Shown here: positions 15,082 through 25,276 of the stretch, piece by piece
Layout: each line of letters opens with the position of its first letter
Numbering within the stretch: position 1 is the first letter of the stretch
Assembly: GCF_024529975.1 (NCBI RefSeq)
Contig: NZ_AP024897.1
Span: 2,480,001-2,544,000, forward strand
Direction: 5' to 3'
DNA from: Vibrio quintilis
GTDB taxonomy: Bacteria; Pseudomonadota; Gammaproteobacteria; Enterobacterales; Vibrionaceae
DNA: 64,000 nt
The notes under the pieces: generated by a model
The model's input: the letters and a program-made list of their open reading frames with translations, nothing else
The model's database searches: none
Told to the model about the DNA's origin: nothing
Translations under genes and position numbers: made by a program

Positions 15082-16431
15082 TTATAAAAACGGTGACCAC
15101 GCAGGAGCCCTTACGCGTCCATTTGTCTCTGGTAACCTAGCTTTAAATCGTCCGTCAATAGAAACCATGGATAAAACATTAGCTTTATTGAAAATCGAAC
15201 TGTAAATAACCATACCACCGTTCGGCGCAATACTTGGAGACTCATCAAGAAAAGTCTTTGTCAGGATTTGTACTGCTCCTGTATCCAAGTCTTGTTTTGC
15301 CAAATTAAATTCTGAACGGTTCTTATGAACCATAATCAGGTATTTACCATCCGGTGTAATTTGACCGCCTGAATTCTGTGATCCCTGCCACGTAAGACGA
15401 CTAGTCACACCAGTAGACAAATCTACTTTATATATCTGAGGTTTACCACCCCGATCTGAGGTAAAAATCAAAGATTTTCCATCCGGATACCAAAAAGGCT
15501 CCGTATTATTTGATCTACCCCTCGTTATTTTACGGATTTTCTTTGTAGCCAGATCCATGACATAAACGTGCAAGCTACCCGTTTTTGACAAAACTAACGC
15601 TAAAGATTTTCCATCCGGAGAGAATACCGGCGCACCATTATGTCGGGGGAAAGACGAAATCTTCTCCCTTTGTCCGGTATAAATATTCATAATGTATATT
15701 TCTGCACGCCCATTCTGGAAACTAACATAGGCCAGTTTACGTCCATCTGGCGACCAGGAAGGAGACATCAGAGGCTGTTTGGAACTTAAAACCAAACGCT
15801 CGTTATATCCATCATAATCTGAAATTCTTAACTGATATGGATATTTTTTACCATCATTGACAACAACGTACGCAATACGGGTTAAAAATGCGCCTCTTTC
15901 CCCCGTTAATTTCTGATAGACCAAATCTGAAATACGGTGTGCATATTCCCGCAGTCTTTTTCCCGGGACGGTAGCGACATTATTGAGCAAAACATAATTT
16001 TTAGACTCAACCAACCGGCCATCTTCTGTCAGAGAACGTCCTTTACCTTTTTGTAATTGAGCCTGAATCAGATCAACCAGCTGATAATGAATCACATAAT
16101 CACCGGCAGCATTTTGCTTAATAGTTCCGGTCAGCAGAGAGTCAACACCAAGATTTGTCCAGCCATTCAGATCAACATCTGATTCATCATATGGCGTTTG
16201 CGGCATTTTACTGGTTGCAACAGGGCTGAACTTACCACTACGCTGAAGATCTGACGCAATTACACCAGAAACATCCTGAGGCAGAGGTTGTGCGCCCTTC
16301 CATTGAAACGGAACTATAGCAACAGGTCTTGCTGAATTAATCCCTTCGGTGATCACCAGTTCCAGTGATGCATGGGCTTGTATACCTGATAATAAAAGAA
16401 GCATACTGCCTAAAATCAAACGCTTTAACAC
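15082..16431 (-). CDS. tolB: Tol-Pal system periplasmic protein TolB
   Basis: This 449-residue protein has a signal peptide ([16 protein letters not shown]), an N-terminal alpha/beta domain (about 25-165) and a six-bladed beta-propeller. The propeller carries repeated SPDG motifs ([51 protein letters not shown]). TolB shuttles between Pal and TolA and drives Pal to constriction sites. It lies 38 bp after tolA in the operon. Confidence 0.97.
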   Translation of the reverse strand: MLKRLILGSMLLLLSGIQAHASLELVITEGINSARPVAIVPFQWKGAQPLPQDVSGVIASDLQRSGKFSPVATSKMPQTPYDESDVDLNGWTNLGVDSLLTGTIKQNAAGDYVIHYQLVDLIQAQLQKGKGRSLTEDGRLVESKNYVLLNNVATVPGKRLREYAHRISDLVYQKLTGERGAFLTRIAYVVVNDGKKYPYQLRISDYDGYNERLVLSSKQPLMSPSWSPDGRKLAYVSFQNGRAEIYIMNIYTGQREKISSFPRHNGAPVFSPDGKSLALVLSKTGSLHVYVMDLATKKIRKITRGRSNNTEPFWYPDGKSLIFTSDRGGKPQIYKVDLSTGVTSRLTWQGSQNSGGQITPDGKYLIMVHKNRSEFNLAKQDLDTGAVQILTKTFLDESPSIAPNGGMVIYSSIFNKANVLSMVSIDGRFKARLPETNGRVRAPAWSPFL

Positions 16432-16469
16432 AACTTTTTCCTTTTCTCTGGTACTTTCGTCATATTTGA

Positions 16470-17474
16470 TTAGAGTTTAACATTCAAAGTGATATCTTTT
16501 ATTTCCTTAACAACATCCGGATCATTAGGAAGCGGGAAAAAGTTGACCTGAGCAACAGCCCTGCGGGTGGCAGCACACACCGGCTGACTCCCTTTCAGAA
16601 TTTTCACACTACCTACAATTGCACTTTTACCCGCAGGAATTAAGTGCAGATTGATCCGACATGACTTTCCCTTAAAGCTGTCCTCCAAAAGAAGCCTGCT
16701 TTGAATTAACTTTGTATAAATTGCACCATAACGATTTGCCTGATCAGCGACATAATGATTCCGGGCACTGCTATTCTGTTGTGACTCAGTTTCAAGCCCG
16801 GAGAAAATATCATTCAGCGCCCTTTCCCGTTCTTTGCGCTCTGCTTCCAGCTTTTTCAGTCTGGCTTTTTCTTTCCGGGCCTTTTCTGCTGCAACTTTAG
16901 CGGCTTTTTCTTTCGCTAACCGCTCCTGTTCAGCTTTTCTCGCAGCTTCCTGTTCTTTTTTAGCCTTTTCCGCCGCAATTTTCGCCGCTTTTTCCCGATC
17001 CAGCCGTTCTTTCTCTGCTTTAGCAATCGCCGCTTCTTTCAGTTTTCTCGCTGCTTCTGCTTTTGCTGCACGCTTTTCTTCAGCAATACGTTGTTGTTCT
17101 TTCTTTTTGCGGAACTTTTCTGCTTCTCTGGCCGCTTTAGCATCTTTCGCTTTCTGTTCTTTCAGCTTACGAATCCTTTCTTCTTCATTCTTACGATTCT
17201 GCTCAAGACGAACACTTTCACGGCGTAATTTATCCAGACGGTTTTGCTCTTTTTTAGCCGCAGCTTCACGCCTGGTCTTAATTTCCTGAGCTTGCTGACG
17301 TACAAGCTGCGGGTCAATCACCACGGCCTGTACAATACTCCCAACAGGTTTAGGTTTTTCCTGATTAAAATCACTTCCCCACACCAGTGCAATAATCAAT
17401 ATAATATGCAAAAGCGCTGATAGTAAAAATGATTTCACCGGATATGACCGTTTGGGTTGTCTTTTATGTTTCAT
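16470..17474 (-). CDS. tolA: Tol-Pal system inner-membrane protein TolA
   Basis: This 334-residue protein has one N-terminal membrane anchor ([19 protein letters not shown]). A long Ala/Lys/Glu-rich helix (about 60-220) of repeated KAEKERLAREKAAK-like units follows, then a globular C-terminal domain III (about 235-334) with [22 protein letters not shown] and a probable disulfide pair. TolA spans the periplasm and transmits proton-motive energy from TolQR to TolB-Pal. The helix is low complexity and is expected to vary in length between strains. Confidence 0.96.
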   Translation of the reverse strand: MKHKRQPKRSYPVKSFLLSALLHIILIIALVWGSDFNQEKPKPVGSIVQAVVIDPQLVRQQAQEIKTRREAAAKKEQNRLDKLRRESVRLEQNRKNEEERIRKLKEQKAKDAKAAREAEKFRKKKEQQRIAEEKRAAKAEAARKLKEAAIAKAEKERLDREKAAKIAAEKAKKEQEAARKAEQERLAKEKAAKVAAEKARKEKARLKKLEAERKERERALNDIFSGLETESQQNSSARNHYVADQANRYGAIYTKLIQSRLLLEDSFKGKSCRINLHLIPAGKSAIVGSVKILKGSQPVCAATRRAVAQVNFFPLPNDPDVVKEIKDITLNVKL

Positions 17475-17485
17475 GGATAACGCAG

Positions 17486-17929
17486 CTATCCTTTAATCTC
17501 TGTTAATAATCCAACTTTTGGGATACCAGCTTTACTTAACTCGTCCAGTACATGAACGATATTAGAATAAGGACTGGCAGCATCCCCACCAACCGCAACC
17601 GGAGCGTTTGGATGCAAGCTTAATTCAGCTTTAACTAAAACAACGGCATCCTGAATTGAAAGTCCGCGTTTAAAAGGTTCATTATTAATACTGACGCCAA
17701 GACTACCTTCTTTTGTGACTTCAACAATAACAAAGCCACCATCATCTTTACCGACCAGTTCTGATGCCGGTTTTGCTGTTTCCGTTTTAGGCAACTCAAC
17801 ATCAACACCCTGTGTAATAAACGGGGATGTCACCATAAATATAATCAACAGAACCAGCATGACATCAATATATGGAACAACGTTAATCTCCGCCGTTAAT
17901 CTGCGCTTTTTAGGCTGATAACCCGTCAT
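17486..17929 (-). CDS. tolR: Tol-Pal system proton channel subunit TolR
   Basis: This 147-residue ExbD/TolR-family protein has an N-terminal cytoplasmic segment, one transmembrane helix with the proton-carrying aspartate (PYIDVMLVLLIIFMVTSPF, about 19-37) and a periplasmic dimer domain. Together with TolQ it forms the inner-membrane motor for TolA. The gene lies five bases after tolQ and 11 before tolA. Confidence 0.97.
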   Translation of the reverse strand: MTGYQPKKRRLTAEINVVPYIDVMLVLLIIFMVTSPFITQGVDVELPKTETAKPASELVGKDDGGFVIVEVTKEGSLGVSINNEPFKRGLSIQDAVVLVKAELSLHPNAPVAVGGDAASPYSNIVHVLDELSKAGIPKVGLLTEIKG

Positions 17930-17934
17930 TGATC

Positions 17935-18618
17935 TTATTCCCTCCCCGTCATGGCCTGTCGGTGAAGAATACTGTGAAACTCCTCAGAAAAGGTCGCGTA
18001 GTTATGCTCAAGTTTGCTCACAATATTTGTCAAACGGTTGTAGGCCATAACAGCCGGAATCGCTGCAAATAACCCCATCGCTGTCGCTACAAGGGCTTCA
18101 GCAATTCCCGGGGCAACCATTGATAGCGTCGCCTGCTTGACACCGCCAAGCGCAATAAATGCGTGCATAATTCCCCAGACGGTTCCAAATAAACCAATAT
18201 AAGGACTGATTGATCCGACAGTTGCTAAAAATGGTAAGTGCATTTCTAATTCATCCACTTCTTTTGCAACGGCAACACGCATTGAACGAGCGGTACCATC
18301 CATTACAAAATGAGCTTCAGCAGAGTGATTTTTTCGCAACCGGGCAAACTCTGTAAAGCCAGAGTAAAAGATCTCTTCACTCCCGCTTAACTCATCTTTC
18401 TTTTGTTTGATTTCCTGATATAGCGTGGTTAAATCATGACCTGACCAAAATTTATCTTCAAATGCTGCAGATTGTTTTTCCGCAACAGATAACGCTTTAC
18501 TGCGTTTAAAAATCACGGTCCAGGACATGACGGACATACCTAAAAGTATGAGCATCACTAATTTCACCAGGAGACCAGCCTGTAAAAATAAATCTAAAAT
18601 GGAAATTTCAGCACTCAC
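17935..18618 (-). CDS. tolQ: Tol-Pal system motor subunit TolQ
   Basis: This 227-residue MotA/ExbB/TolQ-family protein has three membrane segments (about 14-36, 133-157 and 166-190) and the conserved [20 protein letters not shown] stretch. The start is taken as GTG at 18618 (protein begins [13 protein letters not shown]), with GGAG at the proper distance. A longer frame from TTG at 18633 would add five residues and matches the family less well. It overlaps the ybgC end by 11 bp, so the two are probably translationally coupled. Confidence 0.95.
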   Translation of the reverse strand: MSAEISILDLFLQAGLLVKLVMLILLGMSVMSWTVIFKRSKALSVAEKQSAAFEDKFWSGHDLTTLYQEIKQKKDELSGSEEIFYSGFTEFARLRKNHSAEAHFVMDGTARSMRVAVAKEVDELEMHLPFLATVGSISPYIGLFGTVWGIMHAFIALGGVKQATLSMVAPGIAEALVATAMGLFAAIPAVMAYNRLTNIVSKLEHNYATFSEEFHSILHRQAMTGRE

Positions 18619-19024
18619 TGCAACACTCCGCAAATAGCTGTTTGGGAATCCCTCTGGGCTTCATTTTTTGTGTATCAATACATGCTACCTTAACTATTGC
18701 CCGACACAATACCTCATTTTGAGGATTAACCAGTTCCTGACAGAAAACAAGTGACGCTCTTTTCCGTTCAGATACTGAAGTCTGAACAATCAGATGATCA
18801 TCAAGTTGCGCACCTTTAAAAAAATCAATCTCCAGGCTTCGGACTACAAACCCTGTTTTTTGTTCCAACAAGTTTTGTTGAGATATTCCTTCATGACGCA
18901 ACATTTCTGTCCGGGCCCGTTCAAAGAACTTCAGATAATTGGCATGATAAACCACACCACCAACATCAGTATCTTCATAATATATCGTCACCGGAAACTG
19001 CGAAGCTGAGATCGAATGACACAC
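18608..19024 (-). CDS. ybgC: Tol-Pal-associated acyl-CoA thioesterase YbgC
   Basis: This 4-hydroxybenzoyl-CoA thioesterase-like hot-dog protein contains [25 protein letters not shown] with the catalytic aspartate. It hydrolyses acyl-CoA thioesters and is the conserved first gene of tol-pal operons. I place the start at GTG 19024 because TTGGAG lies upstream at proper spacing, giving 138 residues. An ATG at 19045 lacks a ribosome site and adds seven residues. Its link with phospholipid synthesis is known for the family only. Confidence 0.92.
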   Translation of the reverse strand: MCHSISASQFPVTIYYEDTDVGGVVYHANYLKFFERARTEMLRHEGISQQNLLEQKTGFVVRSLEIDFFKGAQLDDHLIVQTSVSERKRASLVFCQELVNPQNEVLCRAIVKVACIDTQKMKPRGIPKQLFAECCSEC

Positions 19025-19253
19025 ATCTGACTCCAAGAATAGCATTTTGAAAGGGCACTATAACGCAAATTGGTCGTTTTAGCATGGGAGAAAACGATTT
19101 AATGGATCGTATTACTTCTTTTTAAACAATTTCATAACAGCGCAGGAATGCAATGGTGAATTGTTCATCACTTCAGCCAAAGAAATGAAATATTCACGTT
19201 TCAGTTTAACATCTCGTGTTTATCGTGAGATGGCCGTCCGGGCAAAAGCTCAG

Positions 19254-19294
19254 ACCTAAAAAAAGAATAGCGGGCAACAAGCCCGCTATTCTTT
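19254..19294 (-). terminator. Terminator of the cyd operon
   Basis: AAAGAATAGCGGGC (19262-19275) pairs perfectly over 14 bp with GCCCGCTATTCTTT (19281-19294). On the minus strand the stem continues into seven T. It separates the cyd operon from the tol-pal operon. Confidence 0.9.
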
Positions 19295-19319
19295 ACACGA
19301 TAAAATGACAACATCATCT

Positions 19320-19631
19320 TTATATCAAGCGCATGACAGTAAAGGTGAACAGAATCAGACCTGAGATATAAGGACTGAAAATAACCTTCCAAATCACTGA
19401 TTCCGGTTTGAAGCCAACACCAAATACCATACTTGCACAGACAGACCAGATTAAAAACACAGTGACCGTCAAATTAAAGCCACCAACAGAATCCGCATAA
19501 GTGTGCGGATTCCACATGAGTAACGAGACATGGAAAAAACCAAGTCCCATAATCATCAGCCTGAAAACAAGCTTATCTAAAGGACGGTGCCATTTTTCAA
19601 GAGTGTCGTATAACTCACTCTTCACTATCAT
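19320..19631 (-). CDS. ybgE: Cyd operon protein YbgE
   Basis: This 103-residue protein has three predicted transmembrane segments (FRLMIMGLGFFHVSLLMW, TVTVFLIWSVCASMVFGVG, FSPYISGLILFTFTVMRL) and matches the YbgE family found after cydABX. Its role is uncertain; it may help assemble cytochrome bd. The ATG at 19631 lies inside the end of cydX (17-bp overlap), suggesting coupled translation. It is the last gene before the cyd terminator. Confidence 0.9.
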   Translation of the reverse strand: MIVKSELYDTLEKWHRPLDKLVFRLMIMGLGFFHVSLLMWNPHTYADSVGGFNLTVTVFLIWSVCASMVFGVGFKPESVIWKVIFSPYISGLILFTFTVMRLI

Positions 19632-19725
19632 TATCCATCATTTCTGAGTGCTCTAACCACAGGGCATTAATAATCCCAAACGAGCAAGCCAGCAATACAC
19701 CCAAAATCCATGCGAAATACCACAT
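19615..19725 (-). CDS. cydX: Cytochrome bd oxidase small subunit CydX
   Basis: This 36-codon frame encodes MWYFAWILGVLLACSFGII followed by NALWLEHSEMMDNDSEE. The MWYFAWxLG start and one transmembrane helix are diagnostic of CydX (YbgT), the third structural subunit that stabilises the hemes of cytochrome bd. It lies 15 bp after cydB and overlaps ybgE by 17 bp. It was found by reading the minus strand directly, since it is too short for usual gene calling. Confidence 0.95.
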   Translation of the reverse strand: MWYFAWILGVLLACSFGIINALWLEHSEMMDNDSEE

Positions 19726-19740
19726 AACTTAACCCTCTGA

Positions 19741-20877
19741 TTAGTAAAGTGAATTTTTGTTATCTTCAATAAATTTATTGTTGATACGACCAAACATTTT
19801 GTAGTAACACCAAGCCGTATAGCCCAGAATGATCGGCACCATGACAACAGCAACACCAGTCATTAACTTCAGCGTCAGTTCACTGGATGTTGAATCCCAC
19901 ATTGTTAAGCTGCTGGCAGGAGACAAGCTGGATGGCATAACAAACGGGAACATGGCGAAGCCCGCAGTTAAAATAACGCCAGCATTTGCCAGACTGGATG
20001 CAAGAAACGCAATACCGCCCTTCTCAAGACGTGATGCAACCACTGCCAGCAGTGGCAGAATAACGCCAAGAGCTGGCGCAATCCATAGCAAAGGATACTT
20101 ATCAAAGTTAGCCATCCAGGCACCAGACTCCCGGACAACTTCTTTCATGAGCGGGTTAGAAGCAGCTGAAGTATCAATCTGGCTGGTGATCACATAGCCA
20201 TCAATATGTTGCACCCAAAAACCTGCCGCAACAAAAGTGACTGTAATCAGCAGACCAGACAACTGAGCAACATTACGTGCACGGCTGTGAACCTGATCTG
20301 ATGTCTTCATTTGCAGCCAGGAAGACCCCTGAAGCAAAAACATAAACAAACTCACCACACCACACAGCAACGCAAATGGGTTCAGCAGGCCAAAGAATGA
20401 TCCATGATAGCTGGGCATTAAGAATTCATTCAGTTTGAAAGGAACACCCTGTAGCAGGTTACCAAATGCTACCCCAAAGATGATTGGCGGTACAAAACCA
20501 CTGACTGAAATGCAGATATCCCAGATATTACGCCATTTCGTATCTTCAATTTTCGAACGGTAATCCAGGCCAATTGGTCTTAACCATAAAGAAGCGAGTG
20601 TCACGATCATAGCCAGATAAAAGCCGGAAAAAGATGTCGCATAAACCAGAGGCCATGCGGCAAACAGTGCCCCGCCCGCAGTGATCAGCCATACCTGGTT
20701 TCCGTCCCAGTGAGGTGCAATCGAATTGATCATCAAGCGACGTTCAGTATCACTCTTACCAATGACGGGGACCAAAGCACAAACACCAATATCAAAGCCA
20801 TCAGCGATCGTAAAGCCAATAAATAAAACACCAATCAGCACCCACCAGATAAATCGTAAGATTTCGTAGTCAAACAT
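19741..20877 (-). CDS. cydB: Cytochrome bd ubiquinol oxidase subunit II
   Basis: This 378-residue integral membrane protein has about eight to nine transmembrane helices, with the start FDYEILRFIWWVLIGVLFIGFTIADGFDIG and DGNQVWLITAGGALFAAWP. CydB forms the pseudosymmetric partner of CydA in the quinol oxidase, which reduces oxygen with high affinity. It lies 17 bp after cydA, with cydX and ybgE following. Confidence 0.97.
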   Translation of the reverse strand: MFDYEILRFIWWVLIGVLFIGFTIADGFDIGVCALVPVIGKSDTERRLMINSIAPHWDGNQVWLITAGGALFAAWPLVYATSFSGFYLAMIVTLASLWLRPIGLDYRSKIEDTKWRNIWDICISVSGFVPPIIFGVAFGNLLQGVPFKLNEFLMPSYHGSFFGLLNPFALLCGVVSLFMFLLQGSSWLQMKTSDQVHSRARNVAQLSGLLITVTFVAAGFWVQHIDGYVITSQIDTSAASNPLMKEVVRESGAWMANFDKYPLLWIAPALGVILPLLAVVASRLEKGGIAFLASSLANAGVILTAGFAMFPFVMPSSLSPASSLTMWDSTSSELTLKLMTGVAVVMVPIILGYTAWCYYKMFGRINNKFIEDNKNSLY

Positions 20878-20894
20878 AATATTCTTCTCCTTCC

Positions 20895-22481
20895 TTATGC
20901 TTCAACTTGGCGGCTAACTTGATCGGTTGCCGAATGACTGTTTTGTTCAAAGTGGTAACGGCCTGTTTTCAGACTACTTGGTCCTTTACGGGCAAATTTC
21001 ACCATCAGATAAACTTCAGCAATAAGGAATGCAGTATAAAGCGCAAGAATTGCGAACAGAGACAACCAGATCTCACCGGCACTCAGAGCTGAGCTGGCAA
21101 CATGTACCGGCAGAATTTCACCCACAGCCCACGGCTGACGACCATATTCAGCAACAAACCACCCGGCTTCAACAGCAATCCAGGGAAGTGGAATACTGAA
21201 AAGTGCAGCTTTAAGAATCCAGCTTTTCTGTTCGATTTTTTGACGGCATGTCTGAATGAACGCTGCGCCAAAGACCAACAGCATAATCACACCACATGCA
21301 ACCATGATACGGAACGACCAGAATAAGGGCCAAACCGTTGGAATAGAGTCATTAGCCGCAGCCTGAATCTGTTCTTCAGAAGCATCAACCACATCATCTG
21401 TATAACGTTTCAGAAGCATGCCATAACCAAGATCTGACTTCACCTCTTCAAAAGCTGCTTTCGTCTCACCGGATGTATCACCTGAACGTAATTTCTGCAG
21501 AATTTCATACGCGTACATACCATTACGAATCCGTTCAACGTGTTCCTGACGAAGGTCACGCAACCCTTTCACTTCTTCATCCAGAGAACGGGTCGCAATA
21601 ATTCCCATCAAATAAGGGACTTTAATAGCATAATCGGTATTCATCGTCTCCTGATTCGGGAGACCAAACAAAGTGAATGCGGCCGGCGCTTCTTCTGTAT
21701 GCCACTCAGCTTCAATTGCTGCCAGTTTCACTTTTTGCACGTCCCCCAGTTCATAGCCGGATTCATCACCCAGCACAATCACTGAAATCACAGAAGCCAT
21801 ACCAAACGATGCAGCAATCGCAAAAGAACGACGCGCAAATGCAGTATCACGGCCTTTCAACAGATAATAGGCACTAACACCCAGAATGAACATCGCGCCG
21901 GTGGTGTACCCTGAAGCAACCGTGTGAACAAACTTCACCTGAGCTACCGGATTAAGCACCACTTCAGCGAAGCTCACCATTTCCATCCGCATCGTTTCAA
22001 AGTTGAACTCTGCACCAACCGGGTTTTGCATCCAGCCGTTTGCGACCAGAATCCACAACGCTGAAAAATTGGAACCAAGCGCAACTAACCATGTTGTTAC
22101 AAGGTGTTGGCGCTTTGACAACCGGTCCCAACCAAAAAAGAACAGACCGACAAAAGTTGATTCGAGGAAGAATGCTACCAGCGCTTCGATGGCAAGAGGT
22201 GCACCAAAAATGTCACCAACGTAGTGCGAATAGTAAGACCAGTTTGTTCCAAACTGGAACTCCATAGTAAGCCCGGTTGCAACACCAAGGGCAAAGTTAA
22301 TTCCAAACAGTTTACCCCAGAACTTGGTCATGTCTTTATACACTTGCTTATCTGTCATCACATAAAGTGACTCCATGATCGCAAGCAAGAAAGTCATACC
22401 CAAAGTAAGTGGAACAAACAAGAAGTGATACATCGCTGTCATTGCAAATTGCAATCGCGATAGATCAACCACGTCAATCAT
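20895..22481 (-). CDS. cydA: Cytochrome bd ubiquinol oxidase subunit I
   Basis: This 528-residue subunit carries all three hemes. H19 (in AMYHFLF) is the heme b595 ligand. The FVHTVASGY histidine (about 187) and the methionine in [11 protein letters not shown] are the b558 ligands, and GRQPWAVGE is the conserved C-terminal motif. The quinol-binding Q-loop (about 240-390) is of the long, E. coli type. The enzyme reduces oxygen at low tension without pumping protons. Two FNR-like boxes upstream suggest anaerobic control of cydABX-ybgE. Confidence 0.97.
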   Translation of the reverse strand: MIDVVDLSRLQFAMTAMYHFLFVPLTLGMTFLLAIMESLYVMTDKQVYKDMTKFWGKLFGINFALGVATGLTMEFQFGTNWSYYSHYVGDIFGAPLAIEALVAFFLESTFVGLFFFGWDRLSKRQHLVTTWLVALGSNFSALWILVANGWMQNPVGAEFNFETMRMEMVSFAEVVLNPVAQVKFVHTVASGYTTGAMFILGVSAYYLLKGRDTAFARRSFAIAASFGMASVISVIVLGDESGYELGDVQKVKLAAIEAEWHTEEAPAAFTLFGLPNQETMNTDYAIKVPYLMGIIATRSLDEEVKGLRDLRQEHVERIRNGMYAYEILQKLRSGDTSGETKAAFEEVKSDLGYGMLLKRYTDDVVDASEEQIQAAANDSIPTVWPLFWSFRIMVACGVIMLLVFGAAFIQTCRQKIEQKSWILKAALFSIPLPWIAVEAGWFVAEYGRQPWAVGEILPVHVASSALSAGEIWLSLFAILALYTAFLIAEVYLMVKFARKGPSSLKTGRYHFEQNSHSATDQVSRQVEA

Positions 22482-22702
22482 GATAACTCCTTTTGTGTCG
22501 GCTGAAAGACACCACTCAGATTTACAATTAATTAAATGCTTAATTTCTTAAATTTCAGAATCATAAAAATTATAGAAAAGGTATAATATGCTGCGCCAAT
22601 GTATTTTTATTTAATTAAACACTAATCAAATTGAAGTACATTTTTTCCAAATACTACTGCCAAAAACAGCGCCTTTCAAAGGATTTATACAGACGAGGTG
22701 TA

Positions 22703-22716
22703 TTGATCTAGATCAA
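22703..22716. promoter_or_regulatory. Perfect FNR box upstream of cydA
   Basis: TTGAT-CTAG-ATCAA matches the FNR consensus (TTGAT-N4-ATCAA) at all ten positions and is a full palindrome. It lies about 220 bp before the cydA start. FNR control of cydAB is known in E. coli; binding here is inferred. Confidence 0.75.
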
Positions 22717-22752
22717 GTTGAAAGAATAAAAATCAACCAAAACCGCAACGAA

Positions 22753-22766
22753 ATGATACAGATCAA
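22753..22766. promoter_or_regulatory. Second FNR-like box upstream of cydA
   Basis: ATGAT-ACAG-ATCAA matches nine of ten FNR consensus positions. Its centre is 50 bp from that of the perfect box, close to five helical turns, so both dimers would sit on the same DNA face. Confidence 0.6.
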
Positions 22767-22944
22767 AAATAAGAATGATTGAATGAGTTTTTTTTGTAAA
22801 AAAGAGAAGGTAAGCCTGCAACAATAAAACAATAATTTAACATTAAAGATACCTGAGCAATATTTTTGATACCTATGATATTTCTATAAATGAGATGTCC
22901 ATCACATTTCATTTTGATTGTAATTAAGTGACACCGTCGATAAA

Positions 22945-23949
22945 TCATTTTTCCAAACCAAAATGAAGGAAGGCACGCTCTGAAACGATTCTTCCTCGCG
23001 GCGTTCTTTGTAAATAGCCTTGCTGAATCAGATACGGTTCGATTACATCTTCAATTGTATCTTTTTCTTCACCAATTGCAGCTGCGAGGTTATCTAATCC
23101 AACCGGCCCGCCAGAAAACTTTTCAATGATAGCCAGGAGCAGTTTGCGGTCCATATAATCGAATCCCCGAACGTCAACATCAAGCATATTTAAAGCCTTA
23201 TCCGCAATATCCGGGCAGATATGTCCGTCACTTTTCACTTCCGCATAGTCCCTGACCCGCCTGAGCAACCGGTTGGCAATTCTTGGTGTTCCTCTTGCCC
23301 GTCTGGCAACCTCTAAAGCCCCTTCAGTATCGATAGAGAGATTCAGGCAATCTGCACTGCGACAAACTATATTCTGCAGGTCAGCAACTTCATAGTATTC
23401 CAGACGCTGGACAATACCAAAACGATCTCTTAACGGAGAAGTCAGTGAACCGGCACGGGTTGTTGCACCAATGAGTGTAAACGGTGGCAAATCAATTTTG
23501 ATCGACCTTGCTGCCGGCCCTTCACCAATCATAATGTCCAGTTGATAATCTTCCATGGCAGGATACAGCACTTCTTCAACCATCGGACTTAAGCGATGTA
23601 TTTCGTCGATGAACAACACATCATTTTCTTCAAGGTTGGTCAATAATGCCGCTAAGTCCCCTGCTTTCTCTAACACAGGACCGGAAGTTGTTCTGATGTT
23701 GACCCCCATTTCATTCGCAACAATATTTGCCAGGGTGGTTTTCCCAAGTCCGGGCGGACCAAATATCAATAAATGGTCAAGTGCTTCATTTCTGAGTTGA
23801 GCAGCCTGAATGAAGATTTCCATCTGATCCCGAACGTGATTTTGCCCCTGATAATCGGCAAGATATTTCGGACGAATCGCGCGATCAATGACTTCTTCAT
23901 CTTTAGAGCCCGGATTTTCGGGAGCAACGAAACGGTCTGCTTCTATCAT
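22945..23949 (-). CDS. ruvB: Holliday junction branch-migration ATPase RuvB
   Basis: This 334-residue AAA+ helicase has Walker [10 protein letters not shown] (about 64-72), Walker [10 protein letters not shown], sensor [19 protein letters not shown] and a C-terminal winged helix ending in [11 protein letters not shown]. RuvB hexamers drive branch migration with RuvA. The gene overlaps ruvA by four bases. The SOS-type box lies upstream of ruvA, so the pair is probably DNA-damage inducible. Confidence 0.98.
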   Translation of the reverse strand: MIEADRFVAPENPGSKDEEVIDRAIRPKYLADYQGQNHVRDQMEIFIQAAQLRNEALDHLLIFGPPGLGKTTLANIVANEMGVNIRTTSGPVLEKAGDLAALLTNLEENDVLFIDEIHRLSPMVEEVLYPAMEDYQLDIMIGEGPAARSIKIDLPPFTLIGATTRAGSLTSPLRDRFGIVQRLEYYEVADLQNIVCRSADCLNLSIDTEGALEVARRARGTPRIANRLLRRVRDYAEVKSDGHICPDIADKALNMLDVDVRGFDYMDRKLLLAIIEKFSGGPVGLDNLAAAIGEEKDTIEDVIEPYLIQQGYLQRTPRGRIVSERAFLHFGLEK

Positions 23950-24560
23950 ATCATCGCTCTCAATGCTTCTTTGATCAGTGCTTCACTGCTCATCTCGGGC
24001 TGGGAAATCTGAGAAATCACTTTTGACGCCTGCTGAGGTTTATAACCCAGAGCTAACAAAGCACTCAGCGCTTCCTCTTCCGCATTCGCAGAAACGGAGC
24101 TTTGAGCAACATCCTGCTCTGACTTCGGTTCAAATAAGTCACCTTCCCCGCCAGTCCAGGATTTCAGACGATCTTTCATCTCAACTACGAGCCGTTCAGC
24201 CGTTTTCTTACCGACACCAGGCAATTTAACCAACATCGAAATATCTTCTCTTCGCACACAATCAACAAACTGATTCGCTGTCATGCCTGAAAGAATAGCC
24301 AGGCCCAGTTTAGGACCAACACCATTGGCTTTAATTACTTCCCGGAACAAAGCCCGTTCAGCTTTGGAATTAAATCCATACAACAGCTGAGCATCTTCCC
24401 GCACGACAAAATGTGTATACACGACTGCTTCCTGATCGACTTCAGGCAGTTCATAAAAGCAACTCATCGGCATTTGAACTTCATAGCCAACACCACTGAC
24501 TTCGAGTAAAACTTCTGGCGGCTGCTTTTCAAGCAACAAGCCTCTCAGACGTCCAATCAC
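23946..24560 (-). CDS. ruvA: Holliday junction DNA-binding protein RuvA
   Basis: This 204-residue protein has an N-terminal OB fold ([20 protein letters not shown]), tandem helix-hairpin-helix motifs ([11 protein letters not shown] and [16 protein letters not shown]), an acidic linker and a C-terminal RuvB-binding UBA-like domain ([21 protein letters not shown]). It binds Holliday junctions as a tetramer and loads RuvB. A LexA-like box lies 45 bp upstream of its start, separating ruvAB from ruvC regulation. Confidence 0.98.
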   Translation of the reverse strand: MIGRLRGLLLEKQPPEVLLEVSGVGYEVQMPMSCFYELPEVDQEAVVYTHFVVREDAQLLYGFNSKAERALFREVIKANGVGPKLGLAILSGMTANQFVDCVRREDISMLVKLPGVGKKTAERLVVEMKDRLKSWTGGEGDLFEPKSEQDVAQSSVSANAEEEALSALLALGYKPQQASKVISQISQPEMSSEALIKEALRAMI

Positions 24561-24604
24561 AATTTTTCCTTCATTTAATCCAACAAAATGATCATAACCA
24601 ACAA

Positions 24605-24620
24605 CTGGATAAATAGCCAG
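24605..24620 (-). promoter_or_regulatory. LexA (SOS) box before ruvAB
   Basis: CTGG-ATAAATAG-CCAG in the 79-bp gap between ruvC and ruvA has the same outer arms (CTGG-N8-CCAG) as the E. coli ruvAB SOS box as I recall it. The position fits a damage-inducible ruvAB promoter. Confidence 0.75.
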
Positions 24621-24639
24621 TAATCATTGATTCAGGTCA

Positions 24640-25161
24640 CTAGCGATAGCGTCCCCGTCTTGAGCCTTTAGCAACTCCGGAAAGAGCAACCAGCGTTTTA
24701 TTGGTATTTGCATGACAAATCGCAACCCCAAGTGCATCGGCTGCATCTGCCTGGGGTTTGGCGGGCAACTTTAACATATGCTGCACCATATGCTGTACCT
24801 GAGCTTTGTCTGCACCTCCGGTGCCAACAACAGCCTGTTTCACCAGACGGGCTGCATATTCAAATACAGGCAAATCAGCGTTAACTGCTGCAACAATTGC
24901 ACATCCACGGGCTTGCCCCAACTTCAGGGCTGAGTCGGCGTTCTTCGCCATAAAAACCTGCTCAATTGCAAAAACATCCGGACTGAACTGTAAAATGATT
25001 TCCGATACACCAGCGTATATTTGCTTTAAACGACCGGGAAGTTCTTTCTCTGTCGTTTTAATACACCCGCTCCCGACATAGTGTAAATGTCTGCCTTTTT
25101 GCTGTATCACACCATATCCGGTGATGCGTGAACCCGGATCTATTCCTAAAATTACTGACAT
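24640..25161 (-). CDS. ruvC: Crossover junction endodeoxyribonuclease RuvC
   Basis: This 173-residue RNase H-fold nuclease has catalytic acidic residues in [13 protein letters not shown] (Asp8), AIEQVF (Glu) and [13 protein letters not shown] (two Asp). It resolves Holliday junctions processed by RuvAB with paired nicks. It lies upstream of ruvAB on the same strand, but the LexA box in between suggests ruvAB has its own promoter. The cysS terminator lies upstream. Confidence 0.98.
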   Translation of the reverse strand: MSVILGIDPGSRITGYGVIQQKGRHLHYVGSGCIKTTEKELPGRLKQIYAGVSEIILQFSPDVFAIEQVFMAKNADSALKLGQARGCAIVAAVNADLPVFEYAARLVKQAVVGTGGADKAQVQHMVQHMLKLPAKPQADAADALGVAICHANTNKTLVALSGVAKGSRRGRYR

Positions 25162-25184
25162 ATGTGCAGGCCATCACTCGCTAT

Positions 25185-25214
25185 ATAAAAAGGGCTTATT
25201 ACAAAATAAGCCCT
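25185..25214 (-). terminator. Terminator of cysS
   Basis: AGGGCTTATT (25191-25200) pairs with AATAAGCCCT (25205-25214) and is followed on the minus strand by five T. It lies between cysS and ruvC. Confidence 0.85.
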
Positions 25215-25243
25215 GTCTCAGAAATCGTATGATTCCGGTGAAT

Positions 25244-25276
25244 TTATTTTCTGCGCCAGATTATTTTCTGCGCCAG
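25244..25276. repeat. Tandem 16-17 bp duplication at the cysS stop
   Basis: TTATTTTCTGCGCCAGA (25244-25260) is followed at once by TTATTTTCTGCGCCAG (25261-25276). On the minus strand the inner copy encodes the last codons and stop of cysS; the outer copy lies just beyond. This looks like a recent slippage duplication that did not alter the protein. Confidence 0.85.

Larger units (their letters stand above)
22482..22944. other. cydA upstream regulatory region
   Basis: This AT-rich 463-bp interval holds no gene; a 61-codon minus-strand frame at 22763-22948 is not credible. It contains two FNR-like boxes and, on the minus strand, a TATAAT at 22574-22569 with no good -35 box. No clear terminator for the plus strand or ruvB was seen. 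Confidence 0.6.

Noticed and set aside
16834..17289. 151-codon plus-strand frame rich in Ser, Phe and Ala
   Set aside because: It is the antisense of the Lys/Glu/Ala-rich TolA helix; the composition follows from the repeat on the real strand.
19201..19392. 63-codon minus-strand frame overlapping ybgE
   Set aside because: It reads through the cyd terminator hairpin in another frame; a shadow of ybgE and the terminator.
22763..22948. 61-codon minus-strand frame upstream of cydA
   Set aside because: It covers the second FNR-like box, has skewed AT-driven composition and no ribosome site.
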